Position numbers and translations under genes: made by a program. A stretch of 64,000 nt of DNA from Gossypium raimondii. Lineage: Eukaryota; Streptophyta; Magnoliopsida; Malvales; Malvaceae. This document shows, piece by piece, positions 1-12,129 of the stretch. A model generated the notes under the pieces. It was not told the origin of the DNA and did no database searches. It saw nothing but the letters and a program-made list of their open reading frames with translations. Numbering within the stretch: position 1 is the first letter of the stretch; the number at the start of each line of letters is the position of its first letter. The stretch covers positions 40,465,192-40,529,191 of the forward strand of contig NC_068566.1 in assembly GCF_025698545.1 (NCBI RefSeq), in the 5' to 3' direction.

Positions 1-44
1 TTGTATTTTGACGATATTTGACTTGGGTGATCTTTTATTTGTAG

Positions 45-744
45 CTTTGATTCCATTATCGGAGTTCAGAGAGAAGGAAGTGATGAAACATTATGAGGTG
101 GAACCTGATCCTGAGATTTTGGATTTGGTTGATATTGCTTCCAGGCAGAAACAGGTTTTCCCAGGCTGTTTTGTTTTGTATTTTTACTTTTTTCTTTTTT
201 TTTTTTTATCTGAGTTTGCTCACAAAATTTGATACAGGGGACTCTTGTGGCTAAGATTTACTGGGGTGATGCCAGGGATAAAATATGTGAATCCGTTGAA
301 GACTTGAAGCTTGACTGTTTGGTAATGGGCAGCAGAGGCCTTGGCACCATTCAAAGGTAATTCAATCTTTACCATCTTCCTGGGAAACTGAAAAATATGT
401 TTTCACGGGCGAAACTAATCATTCATCTAGGTACATATATTGATTAAATTGTTATGAGCCCTCTCTTTGATACAGATTTCAGAAATGGAGTCTTTGTTAC
501 TATAATTCGAATTTATTGAAATACTCTTGTCAATAACAAAACCTTGAAACATCTACAAAGAACAATTTCAGGTCGAATTGTAACATATTGTTCCTTGCTC
601 TTGTTGTCATCATTCTTTTTTAGTTCTGATATTGTGATTTTGATTGAAATTAGGGTACTGATCGGAAGTGTGAGCAATTATGTGATGGTAAATGCAACTT
701 GTCCTGTAACAATTGTGAAGGATCCTAGTGCTCATGGATTTTGA
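45..744 (+). CDS. Universal stress protein (UspA-type), copy 1, 5' end outside the window
   Basis: This is the 3' part of a plant universal stress protein gene, a small cytosolic nucleotide-binding protein. Visible exons are 45-154, 238-356 and 654-744, each with GT-AG borders. The acceptor TTTGTAG ends at 44, so exon 1 lies to the left of the window. Across the last junction the protein reads G-x2-G-x9-G-S ([11 protein letters not shown] then VLIGSVSN), the ATP-binding type of USP motif. It ends VKDPSAHGF, then TGA at 742-744. The gene is a tandem paralogue of the complete copy at 6482-7395 and matches it in introns and 3' flank. Unlike that copy, it has an 83-bp intron (155-237) between RQKQ and GTLVAK. 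Family assignment is firm; expression is unknown. Confidence 0.85.
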
Positions 745-990
745 TCACAAATGTCTGAAATTACTTTTCTGCAATAGTATATGCATCTTTGGAAATAATT
801 GATGTGCCTTGTTTCTATTTCTATGTGAGTGATTTATGTATGTATGTATGGACATCTTGATTCTCAGATTGTACTCGGATCCTGAGAGACTGCTTAATTA
901 AGATCAGTTCCACATGTTGCGACATTGTCCATGGTTTGGATTAAAGTAACCATGTTCTACAATCTTTTATTGTTATTTATTTTACTTTAG
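745..990. repeat. 3' flank of USP copy 1, duplicated after USP copy 2
   Basis: This flank closely matches the sequence after the second USP gene (about 7396-7690). Shared blocks include a TGTATGTATG run, a GGATCCTGAGAG-like block and a T-rich end. The tandem duplication therefore reached beyond the coding region. The flank probably holds the 3' UTR and polyadenylation region. No other gene is visible up to 1184. Confidence 0.7.
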
Positions 991-1194
991 AAACTATTAA
1001 TATCTATGCATCTATTTACTCATATATTTAAGCATTTGATTTCAATGTTGTCCATTAACGGAGTTTTAATTTACTAAATCATCAAAAAAAAAATTGTATA
1101 ACTATAGCTGTACTCATCCAATATTATTTTGAAGGTATTTCTTTTTTTTTTTTAATATAAACTCTGAAAAATACATACATACAATAAGATGATT

Positions 1195-1512
1195 GGTAAG
1201 AGTACCGGTTTTTGTACTAGGAGTCGGATTGCAATTTGCCCCATCTACTTAAAAAATAGGCAAATTAGTTATTGTACGTCAAATTAAAGAGTAAACTAGT
1301 CCTTCTATTAAAACGTGGCACACCACGTGTCATTGCTTGGTTATTTTGGCAGTTACGCCAATTTTTAACAGTACAAATGGATAAAGCTTAAAATAGAAAT
1401 GACCGATTTGCCTTTTGATTTAGCGTATATAGACTAATTTGCACATTTTTTTAGTAAATGGGACAAAATGCAATCCAAATTCTAGTACAATAGTCTCCAT
1501 GGTACTTTTACG
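1195..1512. mobile_element. MITE of about 318 bp with 10-bp target duplication (MULE-type)
   Basis: The element is flanked by the direct repeat TAAGATGATT (1185-1194 and 1513-1522). Its ends are inverted: GTAAGAGTACC on the left and the complement of GTAAAAGTACC on the right. The similarity continues inward for roughly 50 bp and includes the words TTGTACTAG and GATTGCAATTTG. It has no coding capacity. The target duplication length suggests a non-autonomous Mutator-like element. Confidence 0.65.
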
Positions 1513-1914
1513 TAAGATGATTTGATTATATATATAATTTTTTTTACTAACTCTATAATACACGGGAGTTTATTTGATATATTGCCTCGAGTATTTAGAC
1601 TCCGCTAGCAAAGTCAAGAGGGTGACAAGTGTCTTATAGGGGTATAGTCAATTTTTTAAAGATGCTTGTGGAATAAAAAAAGTGCATTATCAATGTACTA
1701 AATATTCACCCATAATATACATGTTAGACTCTCAAGCGCTTGTAAAGTTTTAATAGAACTCCACAACCTATGTATGAGATAATTTTCCCAATTTTTATAT
1801 CTATTTTTATAAATTTATTACATAAAATTTTGGGTAAACTACATTGGCAATATAACCCAACTATAAGTAAGTTTCTTTCTTGGTCACCTAACTATGAAAA
1901 GTTACAAAATAGTC
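1513..1914. other. AT-rich gene-free DNA
   Basis: No gene is supported. The last 90 bases before the solo LTR, and the DNA just after it, look like the two halves of an older interspersed repeat into which the LTR element inserted. That reading is inference. Confidence 0.4.
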
Positions 1915-3790
1915 ATTCATGTAACACCCCTAACCCGTATCCGTTGCCGAATTAGGGTTATGAGGCATTATCAAACATAGCAGATCAAAATAGACATTTA
2001 TTTAAATTCAAGCACTAAGCAAACTCGTGTATATATATATATATATATATATATGGATCACATAATCAATTTAACGATGTGCAATGAAACATATTACAAG
2101 TGCTTAAGGCATAAAGATGTTCGAACCACATGATTTAACATTAATGGCATCTATATACTTAAAACGCATCCCAGCATATAACATTATATAGTGTATATAT
2201 ATATAAAACATAAAACATAAAACATAAATCAAAACTTATATACATATATATCATAAATTGAATATCGATTATTTTACTTCAAAACTTAGCATATTAACCA
2301 ACCGAACCATCTTATACTATTAAATAATTCAATATAAATTCAAGCATAGTAATATTTCATCATAGCGAACCTATATAGTCATCATACAATCTAATACATC
2401 ATAAACTCATTGTTTACCATTCATTAATCAAGTATATAAGCAACTTTGGTGCAACTCATAAGACCTAATAAACATATTTTATTTCAGAACGAATAATCAA
2501 AACAAACTATCATTCCATCTATAGTATAATTAACATTTCACCTAAATTTATTAACATATAAGTAAATCTAATTATCATGCCAACATGTATTTATTCGACC
2601 AACTCATTACAATTAACATTATGACATATGCGTATATGAAAATACATATATAATTTCAATTAATCTATCATGACCAACATTTATGTATATCATCTATTCT
2701 TTCCACACCAATTCTTAATACAAAACATACATATCCATCAATTCAATATCATAGCACAACCGAAACTCATCACTTAACCAATTTACAGCATAAACACCAC
2801 TTCAAATTAAGGTTAGATCATGATCAAATATACATTATGTTCTTTCATACTCTTTAGCGAATTGTTTAGTAAAACTTACAAGCATTTTTACTATGTTTTA
2901 AACTTACTAATACAAACTAATTCATGAATTATTCATGATGTAACCAATCAAGACATAAAATCAAATTACCAATCATACTAATTATCATTTATACAAATAG
3001 ACTTATACCATGGTGAATCATTGAAACCAAACACATTGAACATTCAACCTAGAATATATAAAACTAAGTTTAAACATAATGATCAAGCCATTTTAATTAA
3101 ACCGAATTTAAGCATGGGAATTAGACCATTAAAGCATATTCGTTAATACCAAATTCAAAACAAAAAGAGATAACCCATTTTCACACGGCTTTTAATTACA
3201 CATACACATTGATTTCAAAATCACCATTTTTAACTAAGCTATACATGCCATATATTTGAAAACAATTTAGCAAAATACCAAAAGGAGACACCGATAGTGT
3301 GATGAGCTTAGCTGGCGATACCCGAACACGTAGCGATCTCCAAAATCTATACATCGAAACAATAATCCAACACATTGTAAGCTAATTTAGCTTAGTAAGT
3401 TACAAGCAAATAACTCTACAATTTAACTTGATATCTAGAATAATATTTAACCAATTCATACTTCTAAATCATCTTACCTTTAACTTCCCATAGCATAATA
3501 TAATTATTCACTTCATACTATGATTTAACAAAAATCAATATAAATACTCAACTATAAGCATTTCTTCAAATTTAAGTACAAGGCCAAGTACTTTATACAT
3601 TTTATTATCATAAAATATAATGAATCATCTTAAATAAATATAACTCCAATTATAATCACCACCTAGGTTTGATACATACAGAAATTAATCTTGAATACCA
3701 TCAAAATAATTATTACTCACTTTGTTACTCATGATTTCTCGATAAGTCAAATACTCGATATTAATAATCTTTCGAAAATATTTAATAAGT

Positions 3791-3902
3791 ACGCACACTT
3801 AGTGCTTTACCATTATACTCGCACACTTAGTGCATTTCAATTAAACTCGCACACTTAGTGCTAATCTCATTATCGTTTATTTTTATACTCGCACACTTAG
3901 TG
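3791..3902. repeat. Short repeat array inside solo LTR A
   Basis: Four copies of CGCACACTTAGTG, starting near 3792, 3819, 3847 and 3889, are separated by AT-rich spacers. Solo LTRs B and C carry unrelated arrays in their own middle parts. Confidence 0.8.
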
Positions 3903-4784
3903 TTGGGGGTCAACAACTCAATACGTCATATTTCAAAAATCGTATCACTACATATATATCAATTCAATTCAGCATAATTATGTAGATGTTAAGATAATTT
4001 AGAACGACACAAATATGTATGCTTAATAACTTACCTCGGATGTCGTCGACAAATAGATCGACTACTCAACTACCTTTGATTTCCCCCGATCTAAATCCGA
4101 TTTCTTGGTTTCTTGATCTAAAAATATTCAAATAAATCTCATTTAAACATATTTTCATTCAATTTAGTCTAAGAACACATAAATGGGCAAATTACATTTT
4201 TACCCCTAATATTTCACATTTTCACAATTTAGTCCTTTTTGCTCAAAACACAAAATACACAAAATTTGACTACACTCCTTAAGGGTCGAATATTCCTAGT
4301 ATCCATACAAACTCATACATTTCATTTATTTCACATTTTAGCCCCTAAAAAAATTATTTTTACAACTTAACCCTAATTACTCAAATTCATCAACAATTCA
4401 AAGACAAAACATGCTAATCTAACACATATATTTCATATTTCCTCAACTAACATCATAAAACTCAAACATTCATCAATGGCACATTTCAAAATTATCATCA
4501 ATTCACAAAATTTAAACATGGGTTTTAAAGAACACAAAGCAACGATCTCAAAAACGTAAAAATTATCAAAAACCGAACAAAAGACGAACCTCAATCTAGT
4601 TCAACAATGGCCGAACCCTAGCCAAGCTTTTATCTTTTATTCTTTCTCTAGTTTCGAAAGTGAAGAACGATGATATGATAATGGCCTTGTTATTATCACT
4701 ATTATTATTATAACATATATTATAATATTATCATTTTTTATTTTTAATGTATAAAAACCATATATTAAAACAATATGCCGTCCA

Positions 4785-4794
4785 CTATTTATAG
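4785..4794 (-). promoter_or_regulatory. TATA-like box of solo LTR A
   Basis: The minus strand reads CTATAAATAG about 270 bp inside the LTR start. Its position fits an LTR core promoter and sets the element's orientation. Activity is unknown. Confidence 0.4.
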
Positions 4795-5066
4795 TATTGG
4801 CTAAATTTCAACATAAGGCCTCCAAATTATAAAGACAAAAATAATTAGGCACTTTCTTATTTAACCATCAAATTTTTATTTTACGCGATTAAGCCCCTTT
4901 TTATTAAATCGACACCCAAACAATAAAATTAATTTACGAAACTTTAACACATTTAAATTCACACATCATAAACACACAAAATAATATTAAAATGTTTTTC
5001 AGACTCGGATTTGTGGTCCCAAAATCACTATTCCGATTAGGGTCAAAATTGGGCTGTTACAATTCA

Positions 5067-6481
5067 ACTATCCGAATTTTTCTTTTTGTTACCAACCATC
5101 AAATGACTAATGAAAAGTGACACAATAGTTTTTAAAATTAGCATAATAACAATTTTAACCCTCAACATTTATATATTATGTCAATTTAGTCTCAAATCTA
5201 AAAAATTGTACTCTCAAATTTACATATTGTGTAATTTGTTCCTTTTGCAGTTTTTTGTGACCCTTTTCAACATTGTCTCTACGTTTGGTTTAATGAAAAA
5301 AAATGAACAACAACAAGAAGTAAAACAACTCGAATTTTGAAAAATAGCCAATTCAACTGCTTAATAAAAAAATATTTGTTTCGTTAATTCAATCCAATTG
5401 TAAGTCTAGCAACTTTAAAAAATTGAAATAAAAATTGAGCTTTGATTTGTTTCGTTAAAGACAATCAATTCAAGTTAACAAATAATAAATTAATTATCAT
5501 AGAGAGATATCAAAATTTTAATCATTTGAAATATAAAGAAAGTAATATATTCGGGAATTATCTATTTCAGATTAGCTCAACCTCTTACCCTTACAACATT
5601 GATTTAAATCACATTACTAATTTATTTAAGAGAATAACTTATATTAAAATAATTTTTACTTTTATATATCAATGAAAATCATGAAATAAAATGATATCAT
5701 TAATTTTCAAACACATAAAATCTTTATTATACACATCCATATACAATAACATTTGTGTTTCTTTTTTTTCAAAATTTAATTATTTATTTTACAAAATAAT
5801 TTAATTAAAATTAAAATTAAAATGAGTTAAATAATATATAATAAAAATTGATCACATGGTTTTATTTCATTTTGCCCAAAAATTAAGATATTTAGGATTA
5901 TTATAATATAAATTATTCTCATTATTTAAATTAGATTTTGTTACACCTACAATGCGGATGAAATAAAATATTTTATATTAAAAGCATATTCTTTTAAAAA
6001 TTTTAAAATAATGAATATAAGTAGAATGCAGTTGACTTTAAAATACATATTTGATCTTGTAACTCTTTTATTTAAAGATGATATAAAAATACTGCTGTAA
6101 TAATAATATTTATAAAAATAAATAAATAAATTTATGCAAAAAACTTGTTCGAGATCTATGTCATTCCTTTTTCTTTCTAGTAGAAAAATGTTTTATTTAT
6201 GATTTTTCTATTAAATAGCGATAGAGATAAGATGGAATGAGAGTTTCATATAATTCTTAATCGTTTTAATTTGTATTCCAATAAGAACCTGGCAAGCCAA
6301 TCCAACAAAATACATATCGAATAAATGCCTTGGTCTTCACAAAAAAGAAGAAGAAGAAGATGCTGAGCATCTGGTAGCTTTCTCTTTGTTCCTCCAAACT
6401 GTGTGCTTAGATTTGAAGACCTAGTCCCTGTGATCAAATCTTGTTGTTCATTTCTGGGTTTAATTTCTCAAGAAAAAGAAG
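5067..6481. other. AT-rich intergenic DNA and USP copy 2 promoter
   Basis: No protein or RNA gene is visible. The last 200 bases should hold the promoter and leader of the following USP gene. A (GAA)n run lies near 6343-6363. The leader just before the ATG is A-rich (CTCAAGAAAAAGAAG). Confidence 0.4.
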
Positions 6482-7395
6482 ATGACAAAAGATAGGCAAA
6501 TCGGTGTAGCAATGGATTTCTCCAAGGGAAGCAAAGCAGCTCTTAAATGGTCAACCGACAATCTGGTAGACAAAGGAGATACCCTTTACCTCATCCACGT
6601 CAAACCCAATCAGAGCGACGAGTCTCGTAACCTTCTTTGGTCCACCAGTGGCTCACGTAAGTCACTGCCATACTCCACTTCCGTTTTTGATCAAGTTTTA
6701 AAACTATGGGTCATTGGTATTTTGACGATCTTTGACTTGGTGATCTTTTATTTGTAGCTTTGATTCCATTATCGGAGTTCAGAGAGAAGGAAGTGATGAA
6801 ACATTATGAGGTGGAACCTGATCCTGAGGTTTTAGACTTGGTTGATACGGCTTCAAGGCAGAAAGAGGTGAATATTGTCACAAAGATTTACTGGGGTGAT
6901 GCCAGGGATAAAATATGTGAATCTGTTGCAGATTTGAAGCTTGATTGTTTGGTAATGGGCAGCAGAGGCCTTGGCACCATTCAAAGGTAATTCAATCTTT
7001 ATCTTCTACCTGGGAAATTGAAATATGTGTTCAAGGGTGAAACTACTTTGGGTCTAGTCATTCATTTAGATAGATATAGTCTTTGATTTACTTATTGCAG
7101 AGTGCACTCTTTTATACGTAAAGTTCTGAGTTGGAATTTACTTATACACTCTTGCCAATTACAAAACCTTGAAAAATTAATGGACATCTAAAGAAAACAA
7201 TTCCAATTTCCGTCCATGGTCCGACGGGTTGGATTGTAACATAAATGGATCAACTGTTTCTTGCTCTTGTCATCATTTTCCTTTTTTGATTCTGAGGTTG
7301 TGATTTTGATTGAAATTAGGGTACTGATTGGAAGTGTGAGCAACCATGTGATGGTAAATGCAACTTGTCCAGTAACAATTGTTAAAGGATCCTAG
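6482..7395 (+). CDS. Universal stress protein (UspA-type), copy 2, complete
   Basis: Three exons, 6482-6656, 6758-6986 and 7320-7395, give 159 residues, the usual plant USP length. The start [18 protein letters not shown] matches the family N-terminus. Donors are GTAAGT and GTAATT; acceptors are TTTGTAG and AATTAG. Residues 126-140 form the G-x2-G-x9-G-S ATP-binding motif ([16 protein letters not shown]), split by the last intron. It lacks the extra intron that copy 1 has after RQK. It ends VKGS rather than VKDPSAHGF because one additional A near 7384-7386 shifts the frame over the last codons. This trims the C-terminus by five residues without touching the nucleotide-binding core. Likely functional. 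Confidence 0.88.
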
Positions 7396-7727
7396 TGCTC
7401 ATGGATTTTGATCTCAGTATTCTGCAAAAGTAATGTATCTTTGAAAATAATCGATGTTCCTTGTTTCTATTTCTATGTGGGTGATTTATGTATGTATGTA
7501 TGTATGGACATCTTGGTTCTCGGGTTGTACTCAGATCCTGAGAGTGCTTGATTAGGATCAGCTCCAGTGCTGTTTCCATAAATAAACAAACTTTGTATGG
7601 ACATGGACATTGTTCATGGTTCGCATTTAAGTAACAATGTTTCACTATCTTTTATTGTTATTTATTTTACTCTTGAAGCTAGGGAAAGTATGGTATGAAA
7701 CAGAGTTGTTACATTGTCCTGTATCTC

Positions 7728-8043
7728 TTACCAATTATTTAACATTATTTCAGCATTTTTTTTCCATGTCATTAATACATCATTTTAGTAATTTTTTTAA
7801 AATTTGGACCCTATATCCTAAAATCCTAGATCTTGGACCATGGATCCTAGATCCTGCTCTCTAGCTCTTGAACATTGAACCTTAAATCCTGAATCCTAAA
7901 CTTTAAACCATAGGCCTTGGAAGGTTTCAGATTTGAGGTTTAAGGGTTCAGAGCTAAAGTTAAAAAAAATACTAAAATAATGTGTCAATAACATGAAAAA
8001 AAGATGCTGAAATAATATTAAATAATTAGTAAAAAAATAATGT
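7728..8043. mobile_element. Foldback (inverted-repeat) element
   Basis: The arm at about 7728-7800 (words ATTATTTCAGCAT and CATGTCATTAATACA) is matched in reverse complement by the arm at about 7971-8043. The loop holds degenerate CCTAAATCCTGAATCC-like repeats. There is no coding capacity. Exact ends and a target duplication were not resolved. Confidence 0.55.
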
Positions 8044-8746
8044 GACATCACTATTTCATATAATTATTTTCCTTTCAAACTATTAAACTTTTGTTTGTAT
8101 GATTATGTTTTAGAGTTTTTTTTTTTTGCTTAATTAAATATATCTTTGTATAATTTGTATAATTTCTTTAAATCCGAATAACATAGATTAGATTTTGTAT
8201 GTTGGTTGGAGAAAGGGCAAATGGGTTGGGATTGTTATTGCCGATTATTGAATTGTCAGGTTTCTGCCTTGTTTTACTCATTCCCCATCTCACTTTTTGT
8301 AATTTTGTGGAATCTGACAGAAAGGAAATCCTGCAATGCTATCCCTAAAAAAACCTCCTAAATTTTGTTGAAACTCTTTCTAGGCTTAATTTTTTCTTTT
8401 TTCATTTAGAAATTGTACTTATCGAATTTATTTCTTTGATCCATATGATATTTTCTTAGCCTTTTTTTAGGGGAATGTAATTTAGAGTTCCCTATTGGGA
8501 TTTGATCAAATTAATTCCTCTACAATTAAATGGAGTGCTATTAAATGAATTAATTTACTATTTAAAAGATATAATTTGCTATTTAATAGAGTTAATATTT
8601 TTAAAGTTTTTATGATACGGTACATAAAATCTTTTATTGTTTGATGATCTCAAACAAATTGAAGGAACAAACCATAAACAAAAGTAGAAAATTCACAATT
8701 ATGATTACCATGGTGGTGAGAGTTGTTATTCTTATTATTTTTTAAA
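8044..8746. other. Intergenic DNA downstream of GSTU copy 1
   Basis: AT-rich sequence with no supported gene. The last 50 to 100 bases are the likely 3' UTR of the minus-strand GST gene. Confidence 0.35.
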
Positions 8747-9919
8747 TCAGTTGGAAGCAGATTTGGGGGCTCTTTGGGCGAGTTGAATCCAATCTTGACG
8801 TTTCTCTTCTGGGATCAAGCATTCATTCACCACCTCCATTTTCATCACCCTTTCTATCCATTCATAAATCAGTGGAAATTTCTCAGTGCTTAATACTTTT
8901 TGTCCAGTAATCGATCCTGCAAGATGAAGCCACACTAAAATCATTGCAACAATATCAAGGTACCCAATTCTCTGCCCTCCAAAAAATTGCTTCCCTTTCA
9001 GCTCATCTTCAAGGACTTTCAGCTGCTCATGAATTTCTTCAATGGTCTCTTCTTTTTCCTTCCCTGCAGTTCGACCCAACTTCGCCAGTGTTGGCAAAAG
9101 CTGCAAAATGTAATCACTTTGCATCTTTAGCTCAAATTATATACAAGGATATGCACTCTTTCTTCATTATCTATATTCTCTTTATTTTTCAAAATATCCT
9201 TCTTTTTTTATATTTGAGTCTTGGAAGTCAATTTTTGTTCATTAACTCCATCAAACAATTTAATATAGTTTGTTTTTTTTTAAATATATGATTAAATGGC
9301 ATTTTTGTACAACTGGATAAATATTTTTTTATATGTTTAAAAAAAATATAAGCCATGATTTTAAGGAGTTCACATGATTGAAAACACACATTATTGGGAA
9401 AAAGGTCTCTGGTTTTGCCTCCCTAGCTTCACCTACATGCACACATGACACAACTATCCTATCGATCCTGGGAATAAGGTCAACACTCTTAGCTAATGTG
9501 CTAAATAAGTAGAAAATTAGATATGTCAAAAACGTATAACACATGCACCTTTTATACAATTTGACCAAACTATTGTTGAATGAGAAAAGGGTTGAAATTT
9601 GATATACCTTATCGTCAATGAATTTAGCATAGAAGCGAGCCATTGCTCTTTCATAAGGATCCCTAGGCAAAAAGGGGTTGTTTTCCCAGGTCTCATCCAT
9701 GTACTCGATAATGACCATTGATTCGGCAACTGGTTTATCGTTGTGCACTAAAACTGGAACTTTCTTATGAACGGGATTATAACGTAGAAGCGAAGGGGTC
9801 TTGTTTGACAAATCTTCTTCAATGTATTGGTAGGGTATGGCTTTGAGTTTGAGTGCTAGTTCCACTCTTCGGCTGAATGGGCTTGCCCACATACCGTGAA
9901 GCTTCACTTCTTCCCCCAT
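8747..9919 (-). CDS. Glutathione S-transferase, tau class (copy 1)
   Basis: A cytosolic GST that conjugates glutathione to electrophiles such as xenobiotics and oxidised lipids. Exon 1 is 9919-9608 (104 codons) and exon 2 is 9100-8747. Together they give 221 residues, the normal tau-class length, with the single intron at the usual position after FIDDK. The N-terminal thioredoxin-like domain (about residues 1-83) has the catalytic serine S13 in WASPFS and the glutathione-binding pair E66-S67. The all-helical C-terminal domain follows and contains IGYLDIVA. Donor GTATAT and acceptor TTGCAG are clear. Its neighbour at 13103-14068 is a paralogue on the same strand. Stress-inducible expression is typical of the family but not shown here. 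Confidence 0.92.
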
Positions 9920-9973
9920 TGTTGTTGTTTCAGTCTATATGGATGGCTTTGGGATTCAATGGTTTTTTTGCCC

Positions 9974-9984
9974 TTTTTTATAAC
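9974..9984 (-). promoter_or_regulatory. Putative TATA box of GSTU copy 1
   Basis: The minus strand reads TTATAAAAAAG about 55-65 bp upstream of the ATG at 9919, a normal core-promoter distance. Confidence 0.5.
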
Positions 9985-10164
9985 TCAATTTTCATGTACC
10001 ATAAAGCCGATTCTTGAATGATTCCAATATGAATAATCCAAATAGATGGGTTTTTCTAACTATGCAATAGTAATCATCGAAGCTTTGCCACTTGACACTA
10101 AAAATGTTGACCCCCATTTGCATAGGGATGGATGTTTCTCATTTTTTTATTCAAATTTAAAAGG

Positions 10165-10650
10165 AATGATGATTTTTTTCTCCTCCAACTCTACAAAAAG
10201 AATCATTTTAGCAATATATTTAATTTTTCGGCTCTTTTAATTTTTTAATTTATATTTTTTGTCAAATCACTTCAAAATAGATGGAAAAGTTAATGTTTTT
10301 AATTTTGTTGACATGACATACACGTGGATTAATGTATGGATCACATGTCAAGATTAATTATTTTTAAAATTTTAAAATTCAAAAAGATATTTTAAAATTT
10401 TAAAATCATTAAAATTATTTAAAAGTATAAGTTTTTAAAAATAGTATTTAAAATTTTAAAAATTTAATTAAATACTAACATGTTATCCATGTGGCAATTC
10501 ACATACATGTCACGTCAAGTAAGTTAAAAAAACATTAATTTTTTTATCTATTTTGGGGTGATTTGATAGGAAATACAAATTCAAGGACTAAAAGCGTTGA
10601 AAAATTAAATAGAGGGCTAAAAGTTAGAGAGCCAAATAAGTTAGATTGTA
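10165..10650. mobile_element. Foldback element with long inverted arms
   Basis: Left-arm words GTCAAATCAC, AAAATAGAT and TTAATGTTTTTA (10260-10320) return in reverse complement at 10520-10572. Similarity continues outward (CTTTTAATTTTTTAATTT against AAATTAAATAGAGGG). The loop is AT-rich. There is no ORF. Ends are approximate. Confidence 0.6.
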
Positions 10651-11929
10651 ATTTTACATAATAAACATACAATTTCGTCATTTTAATATCCTATATTTTA
10701 TAGTTTTTAAAGGATTAAATCAAATTTTTATATTTTTGGGGGCCAAAGTGAAATTTTACCTTTACTAATTTAAAATTTTAAAAATTTTAAAAGGCCTAAA
10801 TAAAAAATTTTCTATTTTAGGGAGGACCGGGGTCTCTGCTAGCCCCTCTACTTTCTCCCCTGGGTAAAAGCTCCTGCCCCTTAGCTTCTTCATTCGAACT
10901 AAATCTTGTCCTAATCCAAATTGTGAATTTAATTCTTTTACTTTAATTTAATGGTTTTTAGTTTATGTACTTTCTAAAATTTTTAAAATTTAGTGTCAAA
11001 TTCATTAAAGTTATACTATTTTCAAAATCGATCGGTAAATATATTACCATATATGTATTGTCATGTCAGTTTTTTATTTCCACATATTACTTACTAAAAT
11101 AGAAATAAATGTCATTTGCATCAAGATTGAAATTTCAAATTTTGAAAAGTACAATGACTAAAATTAACCGATTCAATAAGTATAGGGACTAAAATTGATC
11201 AAATATAAAGTACTGAGACTAAATCCACAATTTTCACAAAGTAGAAGGACAAATAACATAATTTAACCTAAAAAGTTAACAATTCACACTAGATCAATCT
11301 AAACTCAAATTGATCCAAACTTGAAAAGATTCAAATTCAAACCGAATCTAAAATGACATGAACTCAAAATACACGACCTTCAAATCTAAATAACTCAAAC
11401 TCAAAAAGATCCAATCCTAAAATCAAACCAACTCAAACTAAAATCACCCAAATTTTTTTTTAGGATTTTCAAAATTTATACAATTCAAAAACAATTGGAC
11501 CGATTCAAATTAATTAAGGGATATTGTCTTATTTAGCCCTCCAACTTTACAAAAAAGTTAACATTTGTTAATGTTGCTAATGTGGCAATCCAAACGTATA
11601 CCACATTAGCAATTAATTAATTTTTAAAGATTAAACAAATCTAAATGAAAAGAATTTCATTTTAAGAGGTATTAAAGCCGCCGCCAGCCCCTAATTACGC
11701 CCTTAATTATAAGGCATTTTTAAAATATAAAAATTTATTTAAGTGACAAATTTAAAATCGCGAAATCAAATAAAAAGAAAATATAAATTTTAACTCTAAA
11801 AAAATCAGAAAAATATTATAATTTTATATATAGTAATTATATAATGCTAATTTGTCACCACTGTAATGAGCAAAACATAAGTAGTTATAAGTAAATATCC
11901 TGAAATATATTTAACTTAATTAAAATTAT
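10651..11929. other. Gene-free AT-rich DNA with repeat remnants
   Basis: No gene is visible. A smaller hairpin-forming stretch (GCTAATGTGGCAAT against CCACATTAGCAATT) lies near 11571-11617 and resembles the inner part of the preceding foldback family. Confidence 0.35.
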
Positions 11930-12129
11930 AAATCTTCAAAACATTGCCTCTCTCTTAGAGCAAACCCGAAATGTATGCTTGACGAGGGACCGCCGTCATC
12001 CACCATGGCACCGCCGTTCTCCAAGGACTGGAACAACTCCTTGAGCAAACATCACCAATTCTTAATTTAGGGATATTTATTTTAATCGCATTTGTTACTT
12101 GCTTACCAAAGCCCCCCATCCGCTTCACC

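Larger units (their letters stand above)
1920..5061 (-). mobile_element. Solo LTR A (Ty3/Gypsy, probably Tekay/Del-like), 3.1 kb
   Basis: It runs from TGTAACACCCC to GGGCTGTTACA, so it has TG...CA ends, and it has a perfect 5-bp target duplication ATTCA (1915-1919 and 5062-5066). There is no internal coding region or partner LTR, as expected of a solo LTR left by recombination. The minus strand looks like the sense strand: it has a TATA-like CTATAAATAG about 270 bp from its TGTAACAGCCC end. Both ends resemble solo LTRs B and C in this window. A (TA)n run lies at 2031-2054. The lineage name is from memory of cotton repeats. Confidence 0.75.

Noticed and set aside
1920-5061. Solo LTR A considered as a DNA transposon because TGTAACA and TGTTACA are inverted ends
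   Set aside because: Five-base target duplications in all three copies, TG...CA ends and a TATA-like box fit LTRs better.
7805-7905. CCTAAATCCTGAATCC-like runs considered as interstitial telomere repeat
   Set aside because: Units are too irregular and do not match TTTAGGG in register. They sit in the loop of a foldback element.
9526-9729. Alternative frame over GSTU exon 1
   Set aside because: Shadow of the GST exon in another frame.
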